From: Saccoglossus kowalevskii
Taxonomy: Eukaryota > Hemichordata > Enteropneusta > Harrimaniidae
Assembly: GCF_000003605.2 (NCBI RefSeq)
Contig: NW_003150791.1
Location: 1 to 42,117, forward strand
Direction of reading: 5' to 3'
Length of the DNA: 42,117 bases
Shown here in pieces: positions 31,001-40,570 of this stretch. Every line of letters starts with the position of its first letter. The first letter of the stretch is position 1. The translations under genes were made by a program, and so were the position numbers. The notes below the pieces were generated by a model. It searched no databases, was not told the DNA's origin, and was given only the letters and a program-made list of their open reading frames with translations.

Positions 31001-34000
31001 CCAAGTTTGAACGAAATCCATCCATAAATGCCAGAAATGCTTGATATTTGATGATTTTTTAGCACAAAAATGGCCACCATTTGGCCATTTTGAATCGGAT
31101 CGTTGAACCAATACATCTGTCTATCTATGACATGATGTATAATGAATATATAAAATTTGAACATAATCAGTGAAAGCAAGTCAGAGATATGGCACAAGAA
31201 CCACATTCATTAATACAAAATGGCCGCCAGTTGGCCATTTTGAATCTTATCTGAAAAACAAAATTATTTGCATCAAGGTCTCATAATGTCTAATGTACAT
31301 ACATGTACCAAGTTTGAACAAAATCCATCTGTAAACAGCCGAGAAATGCTTGATTTGTACGATTTTTTAGCACAAAAATGGCCGCCATTCGGCCATCTTG
31401 AATCAGATCGTAAAACAAAATGATGCATGTCCTATAATGTCTAATGTATACACCAATTTTGAACAAAATCCATCTGTAAACAGCTGAGAAATGCTTGATT
31501 CTGATGATTTTTAGCACAAAAATGGCCGCCATTCGGCCATCTTGAATCAGATCGTGAAACAAATTGACGTGCATATGTATGATATCATGTATGATGTATG
31601 TGTGAAGTTTGATTGTAATAGGTCAAGGCATTTCTAAGATACAGGTTCAGACGCACGCACGCACACACTGAGGTCAAAACATAAGTCCCCGTTTTCGGAC
31701 TGCGTCCGAACGGGGACTAACAATGATATACATTCACTGAAGTGTTGTGACATCATAAATTACATCAATGAAAACATAATGATATACATTCACTGAAGTG
31801 TTATGACATCATAAATTACATCCATGAAGACATGATATGCATTCACTGAAGTGTTATGATGACATAAATTACATAAATGAAGACATAATAATATGCATTT
31901 ACTGAAGCATGCAGTGATTTCAACATCTAGTAGTAATATTATAATGACAGATAACAGCCCAAACACAAACATTTTCAGTGTCGTGCGAATATTTGTGACG
32001 AGTTACGAGATTCTATTTCAGCAACGTAGCGTATGATGTAAAGAAAGAGAAATGTTTTGAATGCGCCTTCTGCAACAACCTGGAATGCTTTCAATGTTGG
32101 TAATGTAGCTGACCTAAATAATGTATTTGCTCTATTAATAGACTTATGGAGATGTTTTTATGATCAAAATATTTTGTAATATAGTAATCTTTAATATACA
32201 AAAAGGTAATTTTATTACAATTAATTCAAATTTATGTTTATATGCGCTACTATTAATTTAAAAGCAAATATGATAAGGACAATTTTGATCAATGCAAATA
32301 CGTCTTTTTACAAAAACGTAAAATTCTAGATTGATATTTAATACCTTTATGTTTATTAAAATCCCAATTGTGTATAATTCTTGATGGTATGATAGCTTCA
32401 TCATCAGTATGGCATTCATAGCAATAATAACATCCATCATAACTGCATACTTTAGCTCTACCATAAACTACAGAGAAAACAGACATGAGTCACATTCAGT
32501 AATACATTGCAACTGAGGATTGTTCACAATTTTATTACATTTACAGGTGTTGAATGGAATAATGGAAAAAAAATGTTTTTATCTGTTTAGTTTTTCGGAT
32601 CATATGATTAAAATTTTGGAAGAAAATATGAAAAATGTTTTTTGTTAATGTTTATTTTTTTGGTAAAGGTTAATTCAATTTTCTCAACTAAATATGAAAC
32701 AAATATTAAATGGAAAAACAAATTGTGCAAAATATTGTTTTCTGTCCATGACACTTTTGATAAAAACTGTACTGACAGGCAATTTACCTGAAATGTACGC
32801 AGTTTTAAGTACACGTATGTATCAATACACTGGCAGAAATCATGATTGGATTACTGCATTTTACATATAAACTACAATAGCCTCCTAATTAGACAGCAAT
32901 TTTGTCTTCTATTAGCCTCGTGAACGGAATGGCAACTCAGCATCTCAGACTATGACAAAGTATTACTACTCACTGATTCCAATTGGTCTGGAGCACCCTT
33001 TGCATTGGTAATTCTGAGAATCTAATCCTTTTTCATTTGAAATCTCTGTTAAGATTGCCATCAAGGCATGTGTTCTCTGTAAATGATGAAGAATGAGACA
33101 AAGAAACTCAAACAAATATTGTGCTCAGGCTGTACAGGAATGTTATAACCAAACCAGTGACAGTTAAATCTCTGCATGCATGGTTCATGACATGATCACA
33201 ATATTATTAAAATTCAATTATCAACCGCATCCTAATTACTAGTACTCCCCTAGTTGAGAGTTTATGACAAATATCGAAAACTGCGAAAATCCTGATGTAA
33301 GCACATCTATAGTTGATGGAGAAATCTATTTAAGACAAACTGTGAAAATCATTGTGATAAATTGCTTCATTCACTTTTATTGTATTGGTAATCTGTCGTG
33401 CTTTTATTTTTATTTTTTTAAAATGAGAAGCCAAACAGATAAGGTAATAGATGCTAGTCATGTTGGCTTGTTGAAAACGGTGACTTAGGGGGTCAAAATT
33501 GAGGTGTATGTCAAGAGGTCACATAAAAGGCACCCTATGGAGATGGTTTTGCGAAACAGTATAGCGGCATACATGAAGTAACAAATTGATAACAGTGGCA
33601 AGTTGTTTAAAAATGAGACAATTCCAAGCGGAGACAACGGTGAATGATTCAAATGTACTGTTACTTAAAGTAAATTTAAATCATGAATGAATCATCTCAG
33701 TGTTTTTTCATGTGTGGAAGTTTGAGTTTAAATCCAAATATGTACTAAATATAAATCGTATCTATAAAATAGTTAATTAGACCTGGGCAGGACTTCCATT
33801 GAGACAGGTGGCCATAAAATTGTAGTGGTCACTGATATACAAATTGAAAACTAAATTGTCCTGAACTTCACATTTCTCGAGATTTTGAATGTTTACAAAT
33901 TATGCTAATTAGGTTTCAATTATGGAAAAAAAGAAGGGGTAGGTAGACTTGTTTCCATGAACACAATGCCATCAGCCATTTTGTGAAAGGCCGGTTACTG

Positions 34001-37000
34001 GAATACATTTCTGTACTCTTGACATCTGTCACTCCTTAAAACCCAATATATGGTTTATTGCAGTGAATATTAACCTTACAGTGCCTTAAATTAACCATGA
34101 TCCTTAGCAGTGCCTTAACATTTCCCATGCTCTCTTGCTGAGTTAGTATGCATACATGTACATGTAGAAATGAAACTTACAGGATCTGTGCTTATAGAAG
34201 CTAAAGACTGGGATAGAGGAACGACTTCAAAATCACCGCCTATTGACACTCTATTCTTGTCTTCTGGTTTCTCATTTCCAGCCTGATTAGGGAAAGTGAA
34301 ATTAATGATTATGTATTTGGAACCAGACCACTTCCGGCTTTTGTAACCCTTAATAGTTCTGTTGAGACTCTTGAATTCTTTGACTGTAGCATCAACTGCA
34401 TGTATATAAGCAAACTCATGGAATGACTCCTTAAACTAGTTCCACCATAGAGGGCAGCATTGTATTGTATCCCATTAGGTCTCCACTCTAATACTGACAG
34501 AATGTACGCTATATCTAAAAGGCTATGTGAACCAATGACCTTCTAAGTAAGAACATGTTCTTTTTTTTTTGAAAATGAGAGTATGTATCGATTTTGCTCT
34601 ATTAGAAACACATAAACAAAATCAAGTTTTGTTTGAATTGGAACTAAATTTGGATTTGATTTGAACTAGATTTGTTATTAATTATATATTTTGCATAAAG
34701 ATACATTTGCTTCAAAACAATTAAATATGGTATTGTACTGTGAAATACTTTATTTTAGCTGGAATAAATTTTCACTGAAAAAAAAATTTGGGTGCTTTGT
34801 ATGGAATTTATTTTCATTGATTTTTGACAAGTTGAATGTAAATTATAGGAGAAATGGTATATTCGGTGGATTTTATTTTCACTGAATCATTCCATCAGCA
34901 AAAATTAATTCCAAGCGAAAATAAAGCATTTTACAGTAGCTCAAATTCCTGTGAAATTGCCTCATTGGAGCAGGATTGGATACAAATATTAAAGAGTGGT
35001 TGCGACATCATGTTAGACTCATTGCAATGTACACAATGCACATAAAATACATTGTTTCCATAAAATTCAAACACTCCCTGCAAAACGACTAACACCCTTA
35101 GACAGTTTTGTGAAACTTGGGAAGTAAAGATAAGACAACACTATACATGTATGCTACTCCAGACTTTTTCTGATCTAATGAATGCAACAACAATACAAGA
35201 AACAAATAAGCTTTAATATTCTGGTCTAGAAAGAAGATGTGGTCTTAATTAAAACTCAAAAATATTACAGCGATGTAATTTAACGATGAGAATGCACGAT
35301 ATATATATGCATACATTGCAAGGATAGGGTGTTCACTTTTGAAGAAAAATGCAGGGTTCGATCCAAAGAAAAGCTGAAGAGAAGAACACAGTGTCGACTC
35401 AGGCTAGATCAGCTCAGAATCAGAGGGTTTGTCATTGACACAGTTCAGTATTTAATTCGAAGATGAGAAGTAAAAGAGAAGTAAAATATAAATTACTACC
35501 ACTTCTGAACAGAGAAATAGCTGAACCCACTGATACAAAAGGGGGTTCCCGAATTGATAGCGTTTGCACGTTCATCGTTTGTAAGTTTTCCACATATCGC
35601 GTGACCTGGGGTCAACAAACCAGAAGGTAGGACAAATTTTGAACGTTCCGAACGCGCAGTCGCAGTGCACCAAACATCACTGTTTCCAATTCATAATGTA
35701 AAAGCTCCCCTGAAATACAACTGCCATCATCTTAAAAGTAACTCGTACTAGCTTCTAAAAAGTTACACACTATTCTGTCTCGAGCATGCAAATTATCTTT
35801 GGCTATAGCGTGATGTTTTCATATTTTTTTGTGGGTATTTTGGGAGTGGCGGTCATATTTTACTCTGTGAAACACATACATACCATCTCTATTTCAGTCC
35901 ATTTTCTCTTTTTCAACTGAAAATCCATGTTTCTCAGCTGTCTTCTAGCTGCCCTCATTTGTACCCACCCACACTCACTCCGCTATCTTTAAAAAAATGT
36001 TTAAAATATGCCGCTGACTTTTGTCTGGTTGCATGTCTACCGGTGCTCTTTAGACTTTTTATATTTTTGTCCTACCCTCGCCCGTTGCTAGGTAGATTGT
36101 GGGAATGTATGTGTGTTATGCTAATGCATGATGGGAAATTTAACAAAGATTGCTACCTACCTGCTCCTTTACTATTTCTTTCTCTGGTAACTGATCTAAC
36201 AATTCTGCCATGGTAGGAGAAGGTCTCTGTCGACTTGCTGGTGCATAGTTCTGCAGTAAACTCCCAAAACTTTCACCTGGAATATATCAAATTGTCAAAT
36301 TTCCATTATGAAATAATAATACATTTGAAAATTGGAATTGCAGCCAAGGTGAAATACAAAAAGAAAAAGTTATCTGTAACATTCACTGTCCAACACAAAA
36401 AAAAAAAAAGATTTATTTTGGAATTGATTTGACTTTGAAGCTGTGATCAGTAGCAAAAAGCATAGCGTAACTATTACAACCTTGTCCATTGAAAACCTAG
36501 ATTTAAATAACATACGTATGTATGGATGGACAAACTAACTATGCAATATCTTTTTTTTCCATAGAAGAAGTGAGTATAAAATTTCTGAAACAATGTAATA
36601 ATATATTATTAACATAACAAATTTTTCAAACTGAACATATCTGTATTCTAAAAAAAACATAGATAAATTAGTGAAACCTTGCCTACAAATCTGCATGAAA
36701 CAATTATACTTATGGTTCAGATGTAACATATCAAACATACCAATTTGATCCCAAAGTAAAAAAGAAATACGCAAATATTGAAAGACAAACACTCTAACAA
36801 TGTAATGCTAAAGCTCAATGTTCAATTCATAATGAATTCTGTGACCTACCTCTTTCTCTTATAGGTGATCGAATCTCGGTATCCGGGGTTAGTTGCTTCT
36901 CGAACGTTGATGACCAGCCACTTCTTGCAATGAGACTGTTACCCACAGAAGCTGTCAGTTCATCATCTTCGCCAACAGCAACACCAGTCTCGATATACTC

Positions 37001-40000
37001 TTCTCGGTGATTGTTTTGACATTCCACGTACCCCTGTGTTGCAACATCAGCATCCTGTCGGTTTGCTGCGACAGTCACTTCAGCCACTGCATCATTCACC
37101 TGTGGTAAAGCTTTGGATTTTGCTGGTGTGAAAACCCTAGACATTCCAAGATGACGGGGAGCTTCTGTAAATTTCGCTTCCTGCGCTCTGTCTTTGTCTT
37201 CATCTGATTTGTTCGCCTCCATCTCCAAATTGGCATCATCAGCATTTCTCTGTTCTATTTCCTTATTCTCTTTCAACAACTTTCTCTTCAAGTCCTCTCT
37301 GCCTCTTTGTGGACTATGTGTTAAGATGATGTCATGGTCTGGAGGGGTTGCTAGAAGACTACTGCTCATTTCACATTCTCTGTAGTTGAAATCTCCGGTG
37401 GATGGACTTCCAGACTCATCTTGTGTCAAATTAGCAGCTTCCATTGTTCTGGTTTTATTTTTTGTTTTCTTTCCATGGGCTGTTTTGACTGGTATGATTG
37501 ATACTGGATTTGAGATTGATGACAGAGAGTCTGCTTCATCTGAAAAAACAAACAAAAGACAGTTGGTCTTCATCTCACAAGTAGCATGTATCCATTAATT
37601 ATTTTAGCTGCTTGAAACGTAAAAAGGAATTTGTATTTACATGTACTGTACTTAAAAAAATTGAATGAAAAGAAGGAATTGATTACTGGTTCATTAGAAG
37701 AAATAATGCATATGCGCTTAGAATTGCCACATCATTAATAAAAAAATGTGCACAAGCGTTTTCATAATTTCATCAAATAAATAATACTATATTTACTGCC
37801 AAAACATCATACCCTAATATTTTCATGAAAATGCAAACTATATAATGTACAAATCTTAAAAAATACTCAAAACAAAAAAACAAAATATAATTTTTAAGTT
37901 AAATTGAATTCATGAATGTGGAAAATAAAAACAATCAAGTGAAGATGTCACACAATTAACTCTTCAAGCACTATAATTTTTCTTGGCAAAATTTTCATGC
38001 AACATTTTGCCAGTTTTTATGGTCCAAAAAGACATAATTTTCGATTGGTTAAAAAAATAAATACAAATTCCGAAGAAAATGATGTGGGTTTAAAATTTGT
38101 TTATGATAGCACTTATTTAAAAGTTGACTTTGGCACTCAAAGGGTGAAGGTCATGTTGATAAGGGTGAAATAAACAAAACATGCTTTGAAACGAAAAAAC
38201 AAAAACAATTCTCCATTCAACTATATATGATGCACTTCAGTGGTTTGTGAAATTGCCAAAAGAATGTGGGAAAATGTGGGAAGCGCACAGAATGACAAGA
38301 ATGAAAACAAACCCTTATTAAACTTACCAGTGGGGACAGCACCAATAGATACAAGAACTAGTTGGTCTCCCTCAACTTACCAGTGGGAGTAGTGCCAATA
38401 GATACAAGAACTAGTAGGTCTTTTTAAACTTACCAGTGGGGTAGCATCAATAGATACAAGAGCTAGTAGGTCCTTAAACTTACCAGTGGGGGTAGCACCA
38501 ATAGATACAAAAGCCAGTGGGGTTTCTTCAATGTCTTCTAAACCAGCTAACTTGAGTGGAGTAAATCCCCACTGATTGAGAACAGATGAGTTATATGAAA
38601 GTTGGAAGACAAAATCCCCCATACCTGGAGAGGAAGAAGAAAAAATCAATTTATTTTTTTTCTGCTTAAATGCTGAAAACTCATCAGCATTGCATATTTT
38701 GCAGAATAATGCATGCTTTTAGTAAACACACAACATAATAGGGTTTACATTCTTCCTGCATTCAACAATTCACATAATTGATGAATTAACCAGAACTTCG
38801 AACCATCTGACTATTTATCAGGTACTCTCTACCTAATATCTTTTCACATATTATTTGCAATTTTACATGCATAAATTCTGGCCAAAATACGAAAATTTTG
38901 CATTTTCCGTCAATTTCATGGATTTCAACAATATCTTAAAATTAAACAGACAGAAGTTTTAATTATCAGATTTTTGATGTTGACTTTTCTCAAACTTTTC
39001 ATTGGCGTACTATTTTGGACCCAATTAATTTCCTAAGGAGACTGCTGTACTTGTTTTTTCAAAAATATGTTTTGCAATGCGTTATCAGAATGTCAAATTA
39101 ATTTATAGAAATTAATTTATAGAAGTATTCGCCCTCATCACCTGGCAGCTAATATTCTTTTTGAACTGGATACGGCTTTTGCTGCCCGAAGTCATGTGAT
39201 AAAAGCACCAGAGCTTGCGAGGCGGTGAGCCATACGACCAAGGGAAGCAAAAGCCATATCCAGTCCATAAGTTTTATCAAATACCTTAAAAGATGTAATT
39301 AATATTTTACCATGGCGTGACATCAAACACATGATGTAATTTAGAATGAAATTTTGTTTTGATTGATGAAAGCCGGATGCACTGAGCCAGGCGTGATATG
39401 GAAAATTATTGCCCCGATATGAGGGCACACTTCCTATACCGTTACACGGCCAAGCAATATGAGGTATATGATAATATTTCTTTTTGTCATTCATTCAAAG
39501 ACACAACCAGGTGCTGAAAATTTTCTTTGTTATCTATAAATTATATACTATGGTTATCAACTAAATTTAGTTTAATGTTTAAAAAAACAATTATAGTACT
39601 CTAACAATACATCAAACTATTCAGTAATTTGGAGAAAGGAAGAAAAAATTCATTATATAATATTTTCATCATTATTTTGGTGCTGGAAAATCACATAAGA
39701 TTGTGGGTAGGCAGTCAGATAGACCCTTCTAATGACCCAAGCATTCATTTACATAAACACAAGAGAATAATCACCTGCGAATGCGGCAAATGTCATTGTT
39801 TGCAACAAGCGTCTACCCATGAGCCTTTGTGTTTTTAGCGTGTGTTGTTATCGTCGCTTGGGACTCAATTCCCGCGTGTGCACCGGTTACGACCCGGTCA
39901 CCTTTCACAAAATAAAAACCCTCATAATTTTTTCCATATTTTTATACAAAATTTCCATCAAGACCTGTAGTCCATTAGAAATTATGTTGATTTGGTGCAA

Positions 40001-40225
40001 AATTATAAAAAAAAAAAATAGAAAAATAAATAAAACAAATGTTTTAGCGCTCAAAGTTGTAAAATAGATCGTACCTTGCAAATAGTTTTTCATGATGTGT
40101 GGTTGTTCTGAGTCTCTAAGGAAACTGTATCCATGGTAATATTGTTGTAGTTTCTTTTTGTCCAGCAGCATAGCAGCTAAGTAGCTCTCTATCAAGCCAT
40201 CGTTTAGCGCCAACCGAATCCAAGC
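24890..40225 (-). CDS. PLEKHM1: PLEKHM1-like RUN and Rubicon-homology domain protein, 11 exons, 5' end missing
   Basis: Join of 40225-40075, 38624-38484, 37539-36850, 36276-36161, 34282-34181, 33076-32974, 32467-32345, 26892-26780, 26330-26199, 25379-25209 and 25030-24890. All introns are GT-AG, every phase matches, and the total is 1983 nt (660 residues plus TGA). Residues 1-97 are the end of a RUN domain (AWIRLALNDGLIESYL; YLQGMGDFVFQLSYNSS). About 98-399 is polar, probably disordered linker. About 400-660 is the Rubicon homology (RH, DUF4206) zinc-binding domain with CKGC, YYCYECH, CSLCSQKGFICEIC, CDRCKTVFHKTC and CPKC. Family members bind Rab7 through RH on late endosomes and lysosomes and act in autophagosome-lysosome fusion. 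RUN plus this RH subtype points to PLEKHM1 rather than Rubicon, DEF8 or PLEKHM3. The PH domains expected in vertebrate PLEKHM1 are not seen. The start lies upstream of 40225. Confidence 0.85.
25209..25379 (-). CDS. PLEKHM1: Exon j: RH domain, core zinc motif
   Basis: 171 nt, acceptor AATTATAG, donor AGG|GTAAGT. It encodes DLIQVQSGQLLPHLKK, then HVKNCSLCSQKGFICEIC and IIYPFDLELTVR, the diagnostic centre of the RH domain. Confidence 0.92.
25405..25617. mobile_element. MITE with TACTGTAAAAT ends, copy 1, in an intron
   Basis: The left arm ACTGTAAAACACTTTATTTT and the right arm AAAATAAAGTATTTTACAGT are long inverted repeats, continuing inward as GGAATTAAT/ATTAATTCC. It lies in the intron between exons i and j. 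A second copy is at 34736-34938. Confidence 0.7.
26199..26330 (-). CDS. PLEKHM1: Exon i: RH domain, helical part
   Basis: 132 nt, phase 0 to phase 0, acceptor TTTTTTGCAG, donor ACA|GTAAGT. It encodes QVRSQLTYLKAYLFTCK, RRRVWPKEYML and VHLYSVT, closely following the family pattern. Confidence 0.9.
26780..26892 (-). CDS. PLEKHM1: Exon h: RH domain, helical part
   Basis: 113 nt, acceptor ATTTCATAG, donor AAG|GTAAAG. It encodes AKLTKLFLHQIEDEPLINI and YNFINDLNDVK, the helical segment between the zinc sites. Its acceptor lies about 25 bp from the edge of the satellite. Confidence 0.85.
26916..30608. repeat. Minisatellite array, ~56-bp unit, inside the largest intron
   Basis: The basic unit is about 56 bp and contains AAATTACATCAATGAAGACA and then ATTCACTGAAGTGTTATGA. 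Variants lack ATCAT, or carry a 7-bp insertion that turns CTGAAGTG into CTGACTTCAGAAGTG, so units run from about 45 to 63 bp. Rare variants recur at kilobase spacing, which shows higher-order duplication. The first units, around 26927-27250, are 54-57 bp long and keep a minus-strand frame open by chance. A 50-N gap interrupts the array. Confidence 0.95.
27255..27304. other. Assembly gap (50 N) within the satellite
   Basis: Exactly 50 undetermined bases inside a repetitive array. The true array length is therefore unknown. Confidence 1.
30609..31721 (-). mobile_element. Non-autonomous element, copy 2, nested in the satellite
   Basis: The reverse complement matches the element at 14723-16300 in order: hairpin end, GGCC-motif blocks, then CTAACGGGGACT and the palindrome GCCATGCATGGC (30610-30621). 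It interrupts a satellite unit cleanly: GAAGACA before and ACAATGATATAC after. Removing it restores the variant unit GAAGACAATGATAT seen elsewhere in the array. Either a 3-bp ACA duplication or no duplication fits the junction. At about 1.1 kb it is shorter than copy 1. Confidence 0.85.
31684..31718. repeat. Terminal hairpin of element copy 2
   Basis: The arms AGTCCCCG…TTCGGAC and GTCCGAA…CGGGGACT pair over 15 bp around a TGC loop, with a 2-nt bulge. A short AGTCCCCGTT copy lies inverted at the other end of the element. A subterminal hairpin at one end is typical of rolling-circle elements. Confidence 0.85.
31722..31908. repeat. Minisatellite array, distal remnant
   Basis: About three further units of the same ~56-bp satellite follow the inserted element, so the array was continuous before the insertion. 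Confidence 0.9.
31909..32344. other. Intron sequence beside exon g
   Basis: AT-rich; nothing recognised. Confidence 0.6.
32345..32467 (-). CDS. PLEKHM1: Exon g: RH domain, second zinc ligand set
   Basis: 123 nt, acceptor TTCTCTGTAG, donor G|GTATTA. It encodes YGRAKVCSYDGCYYCYECH, then IIPSRIIHNWDFNKHK. The split codons on both sides join in frame. The intron that follows is 5452 bp and holds the satellite array. Confidence 0.85.
32974..33076 (-). CDS. PLEKHM1: Exon f: start of RH domain
   Basis: 103 nt, acceptor CATTTACAG, donor A|GTGAGT. It encodes RTHALMAILTEIS, then GLDSQNYQCKGCSRPIGI, with the first CxxC zinc ligand pair of the RH domain. This exon is not visible as a long open frame; it was found by its motif and splice sites. 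Confidence 0.85.
34181..34282 (-). CDS. PLEKHM1: Exon e: linker with candidate LIR
   Basis: 102 nt, phase 0 to phase 0, acceptor CCTAATCAG, donor CCT|GTAAGT. It encodes GGDFEVVPLSQSLASISTDP just before the RH domain. DFEVV (34220-34234) fits the acidic-aromatic-x-x-hydrophobic form of an LC3-interacting region. Confidence 0.75.
34736..34938. mobile_element. MITE with TACTGTAAAAT ends, copy 2, in an intron
   Basis: The left arm TACTGTGAAATACTTTATTTT and the right arm AAAATAAAGCATTTTACAGTA match copy 1 at 25405-25617, including the GGAATAAATT/AATTAATTCC inner part. It lies between exons d and e. Confidence 0.7.
35520..35720. promoter_or_regulatory. CpG-enriched patch in the intron between exons d and e
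   Basis: In AT-rich surroundings this patch has clustered CpG (for example ATATCGCGTG and CCGAACGCGCAGTCGCAG). No coding frame is evident. It could be an internal promoter or enhancer, or an old CpG-rich mobile element. I have no direct evidence of promoter activity. Confidence 0.3.
36161..36276 (-). CDS. PLEKHM1: Exon d: linker
   Basis: 116 nt, acceptor ATATTCCAG, donor CAG|GTAGGT, phase 1 to phase 0. It encodes ESFGSLLQNYAPASRQ and MAELLDQLPEKEIVKEQ. ESFGSL contains an F-x-x-L pattern after an acidic residue, a possible LC3-interacting region. Confidence 0.75.
36850..37539 (-). CDS. PLEKHM1: Exon c: long polar linker exon
   Basis: 690 nt, acceptor TTTTTTCAG, donor G|GTAGGT. It encodes about 230 residues rich in S, E, D, K and N, with a charged, possibly coiled segment (EDLKRKLLKENKEIEQR) and a C-terminal patch NSLIARSGWSSTFEKQLTP. 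No PH domain pattern is visible. The function of the linker is unknown. Confidence 0.8.
38322..38515 (-). repeat. Four-fold tandem repeat of an exon end with its splice donor
   Basis: On the minus strand, the segment TTGTATCTATTGGTGCTACC followed by CCACTGGTAAGTTTAA occurs four times with periods of 50, 53 and 53 bp. The GTAAGT donors lie at 38483-38478, 38433-38428, 38380-38375 and 38327-38322. The first is the in-frame donor of exon b. Use of the second or third changes the reading frame. The fourth restores the length frame (156 nt) but a TAA lies before it. Confidence 0.9.
38484..38624 (-). CDS. PLEKHM1: Exon b: end of RUN domain
   Basis: The acceptor CTCTCCAG has a good pyrimidine tract. 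The split codon G|GT joins YLQ to G-MGDFVFQLSYNSSVLNQWG and TPLKLAGL. The donor is ACTG|GTAAGT (38483-38478). The end of this exon and its donor are repeated three more times downstream (see the repeat at 38322-38515), but only this donor joins the next exon in frame. Confidence 0.85.
39131..39426. mobile_element. Foldback / MITE-like palindromic element in an intron
   Basis: The outer ends GCCCTCAT…CTAATATTC and GAAAATTATTGCCCC…ATGAGGGC are imperfect inverted repeats of about 26 bp. A second, inner pair at 39165-39187 and 39242-39264 (ACTGGATAYGGCTTTTGCT, then TCCC or GCCC) matches at 21 of 23 positions. There is no coding capacity, and no clear target duplication was seen. It lies between exons a and b. 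Confidence 0.65.
40075..40225 (-). CDS. PLEKHM1: Exon a: RUN domain, AWIRLALNDG part
   Basis: The acceptor ...CTGGTAG precedes GCT at 40225 (phase 0) and the donor G|GTACG follows 40075 (phase 1). It encodes AWIRLALNDGLIESYLAAML, then DKKKLQQYY and SFLRD, the C-terminal half of a RUN domain. Earlier RUN exons were not found between here and the right edge. Confidence 0.85.
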
Positions 40226-40396
40226 CTACCAGAGTAATGTACAAAAGTATTTTATAGCACATATAGTTCATTTACAGAACCATCAAAGTACAGTGAACTT
40301 CATTAAGGCATGAATGTTTTTTTATATCAAACAACTTGACCAATCACAATGTCTTAGCGAATACATACCACCCATATATAATATCTTTTACTTACA

Positions 40397-40570
40397 TACT
40401 GTAAAGGGGTTAATTATTCACTGGGTTTTAATTTTACTTATTTCGCTGACTGGAAAATGTGCTAAATTAAAACCTAGTGAATATGTAAAGTTTAGCATAG
40501 AACACTGAATATGCCTAAAATGGTAAATCAGCGAAATTTAAACCCAGTGAAAATTAGTCATTTAACATTA
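40397..40570. mobile_element. MITE with TACTGTAAA / TTCACTGGGTTTTAA ends, copy 2
   Basis: The left arm TACTGTAAAGGGGTTAATTA, then TTCACTGGGTTTTAA, is mirrored at the right by TTTAAACCCAGTGAA and ATTTAACATTA. It is the same family as 16626-16780. Confidence 0.65.

Noticed and set aside
32258-32464. 68-codon minus-strand frame overlapping exon g
   Set aside because: It is a shadow of the real exon frame, which carries the RH zinc motif.
34441-34460. CTCF-like core TAGAGGGCAG
   Set aside because: Only the core matches; the 5' half of the motif does not. A single such match is expected by chance.
35345-35370. GGTTCGATCC, similar to a tRNA B box
   Set aside because: No matching A box, acceptor stem or anticodon arm can be drawn around it.
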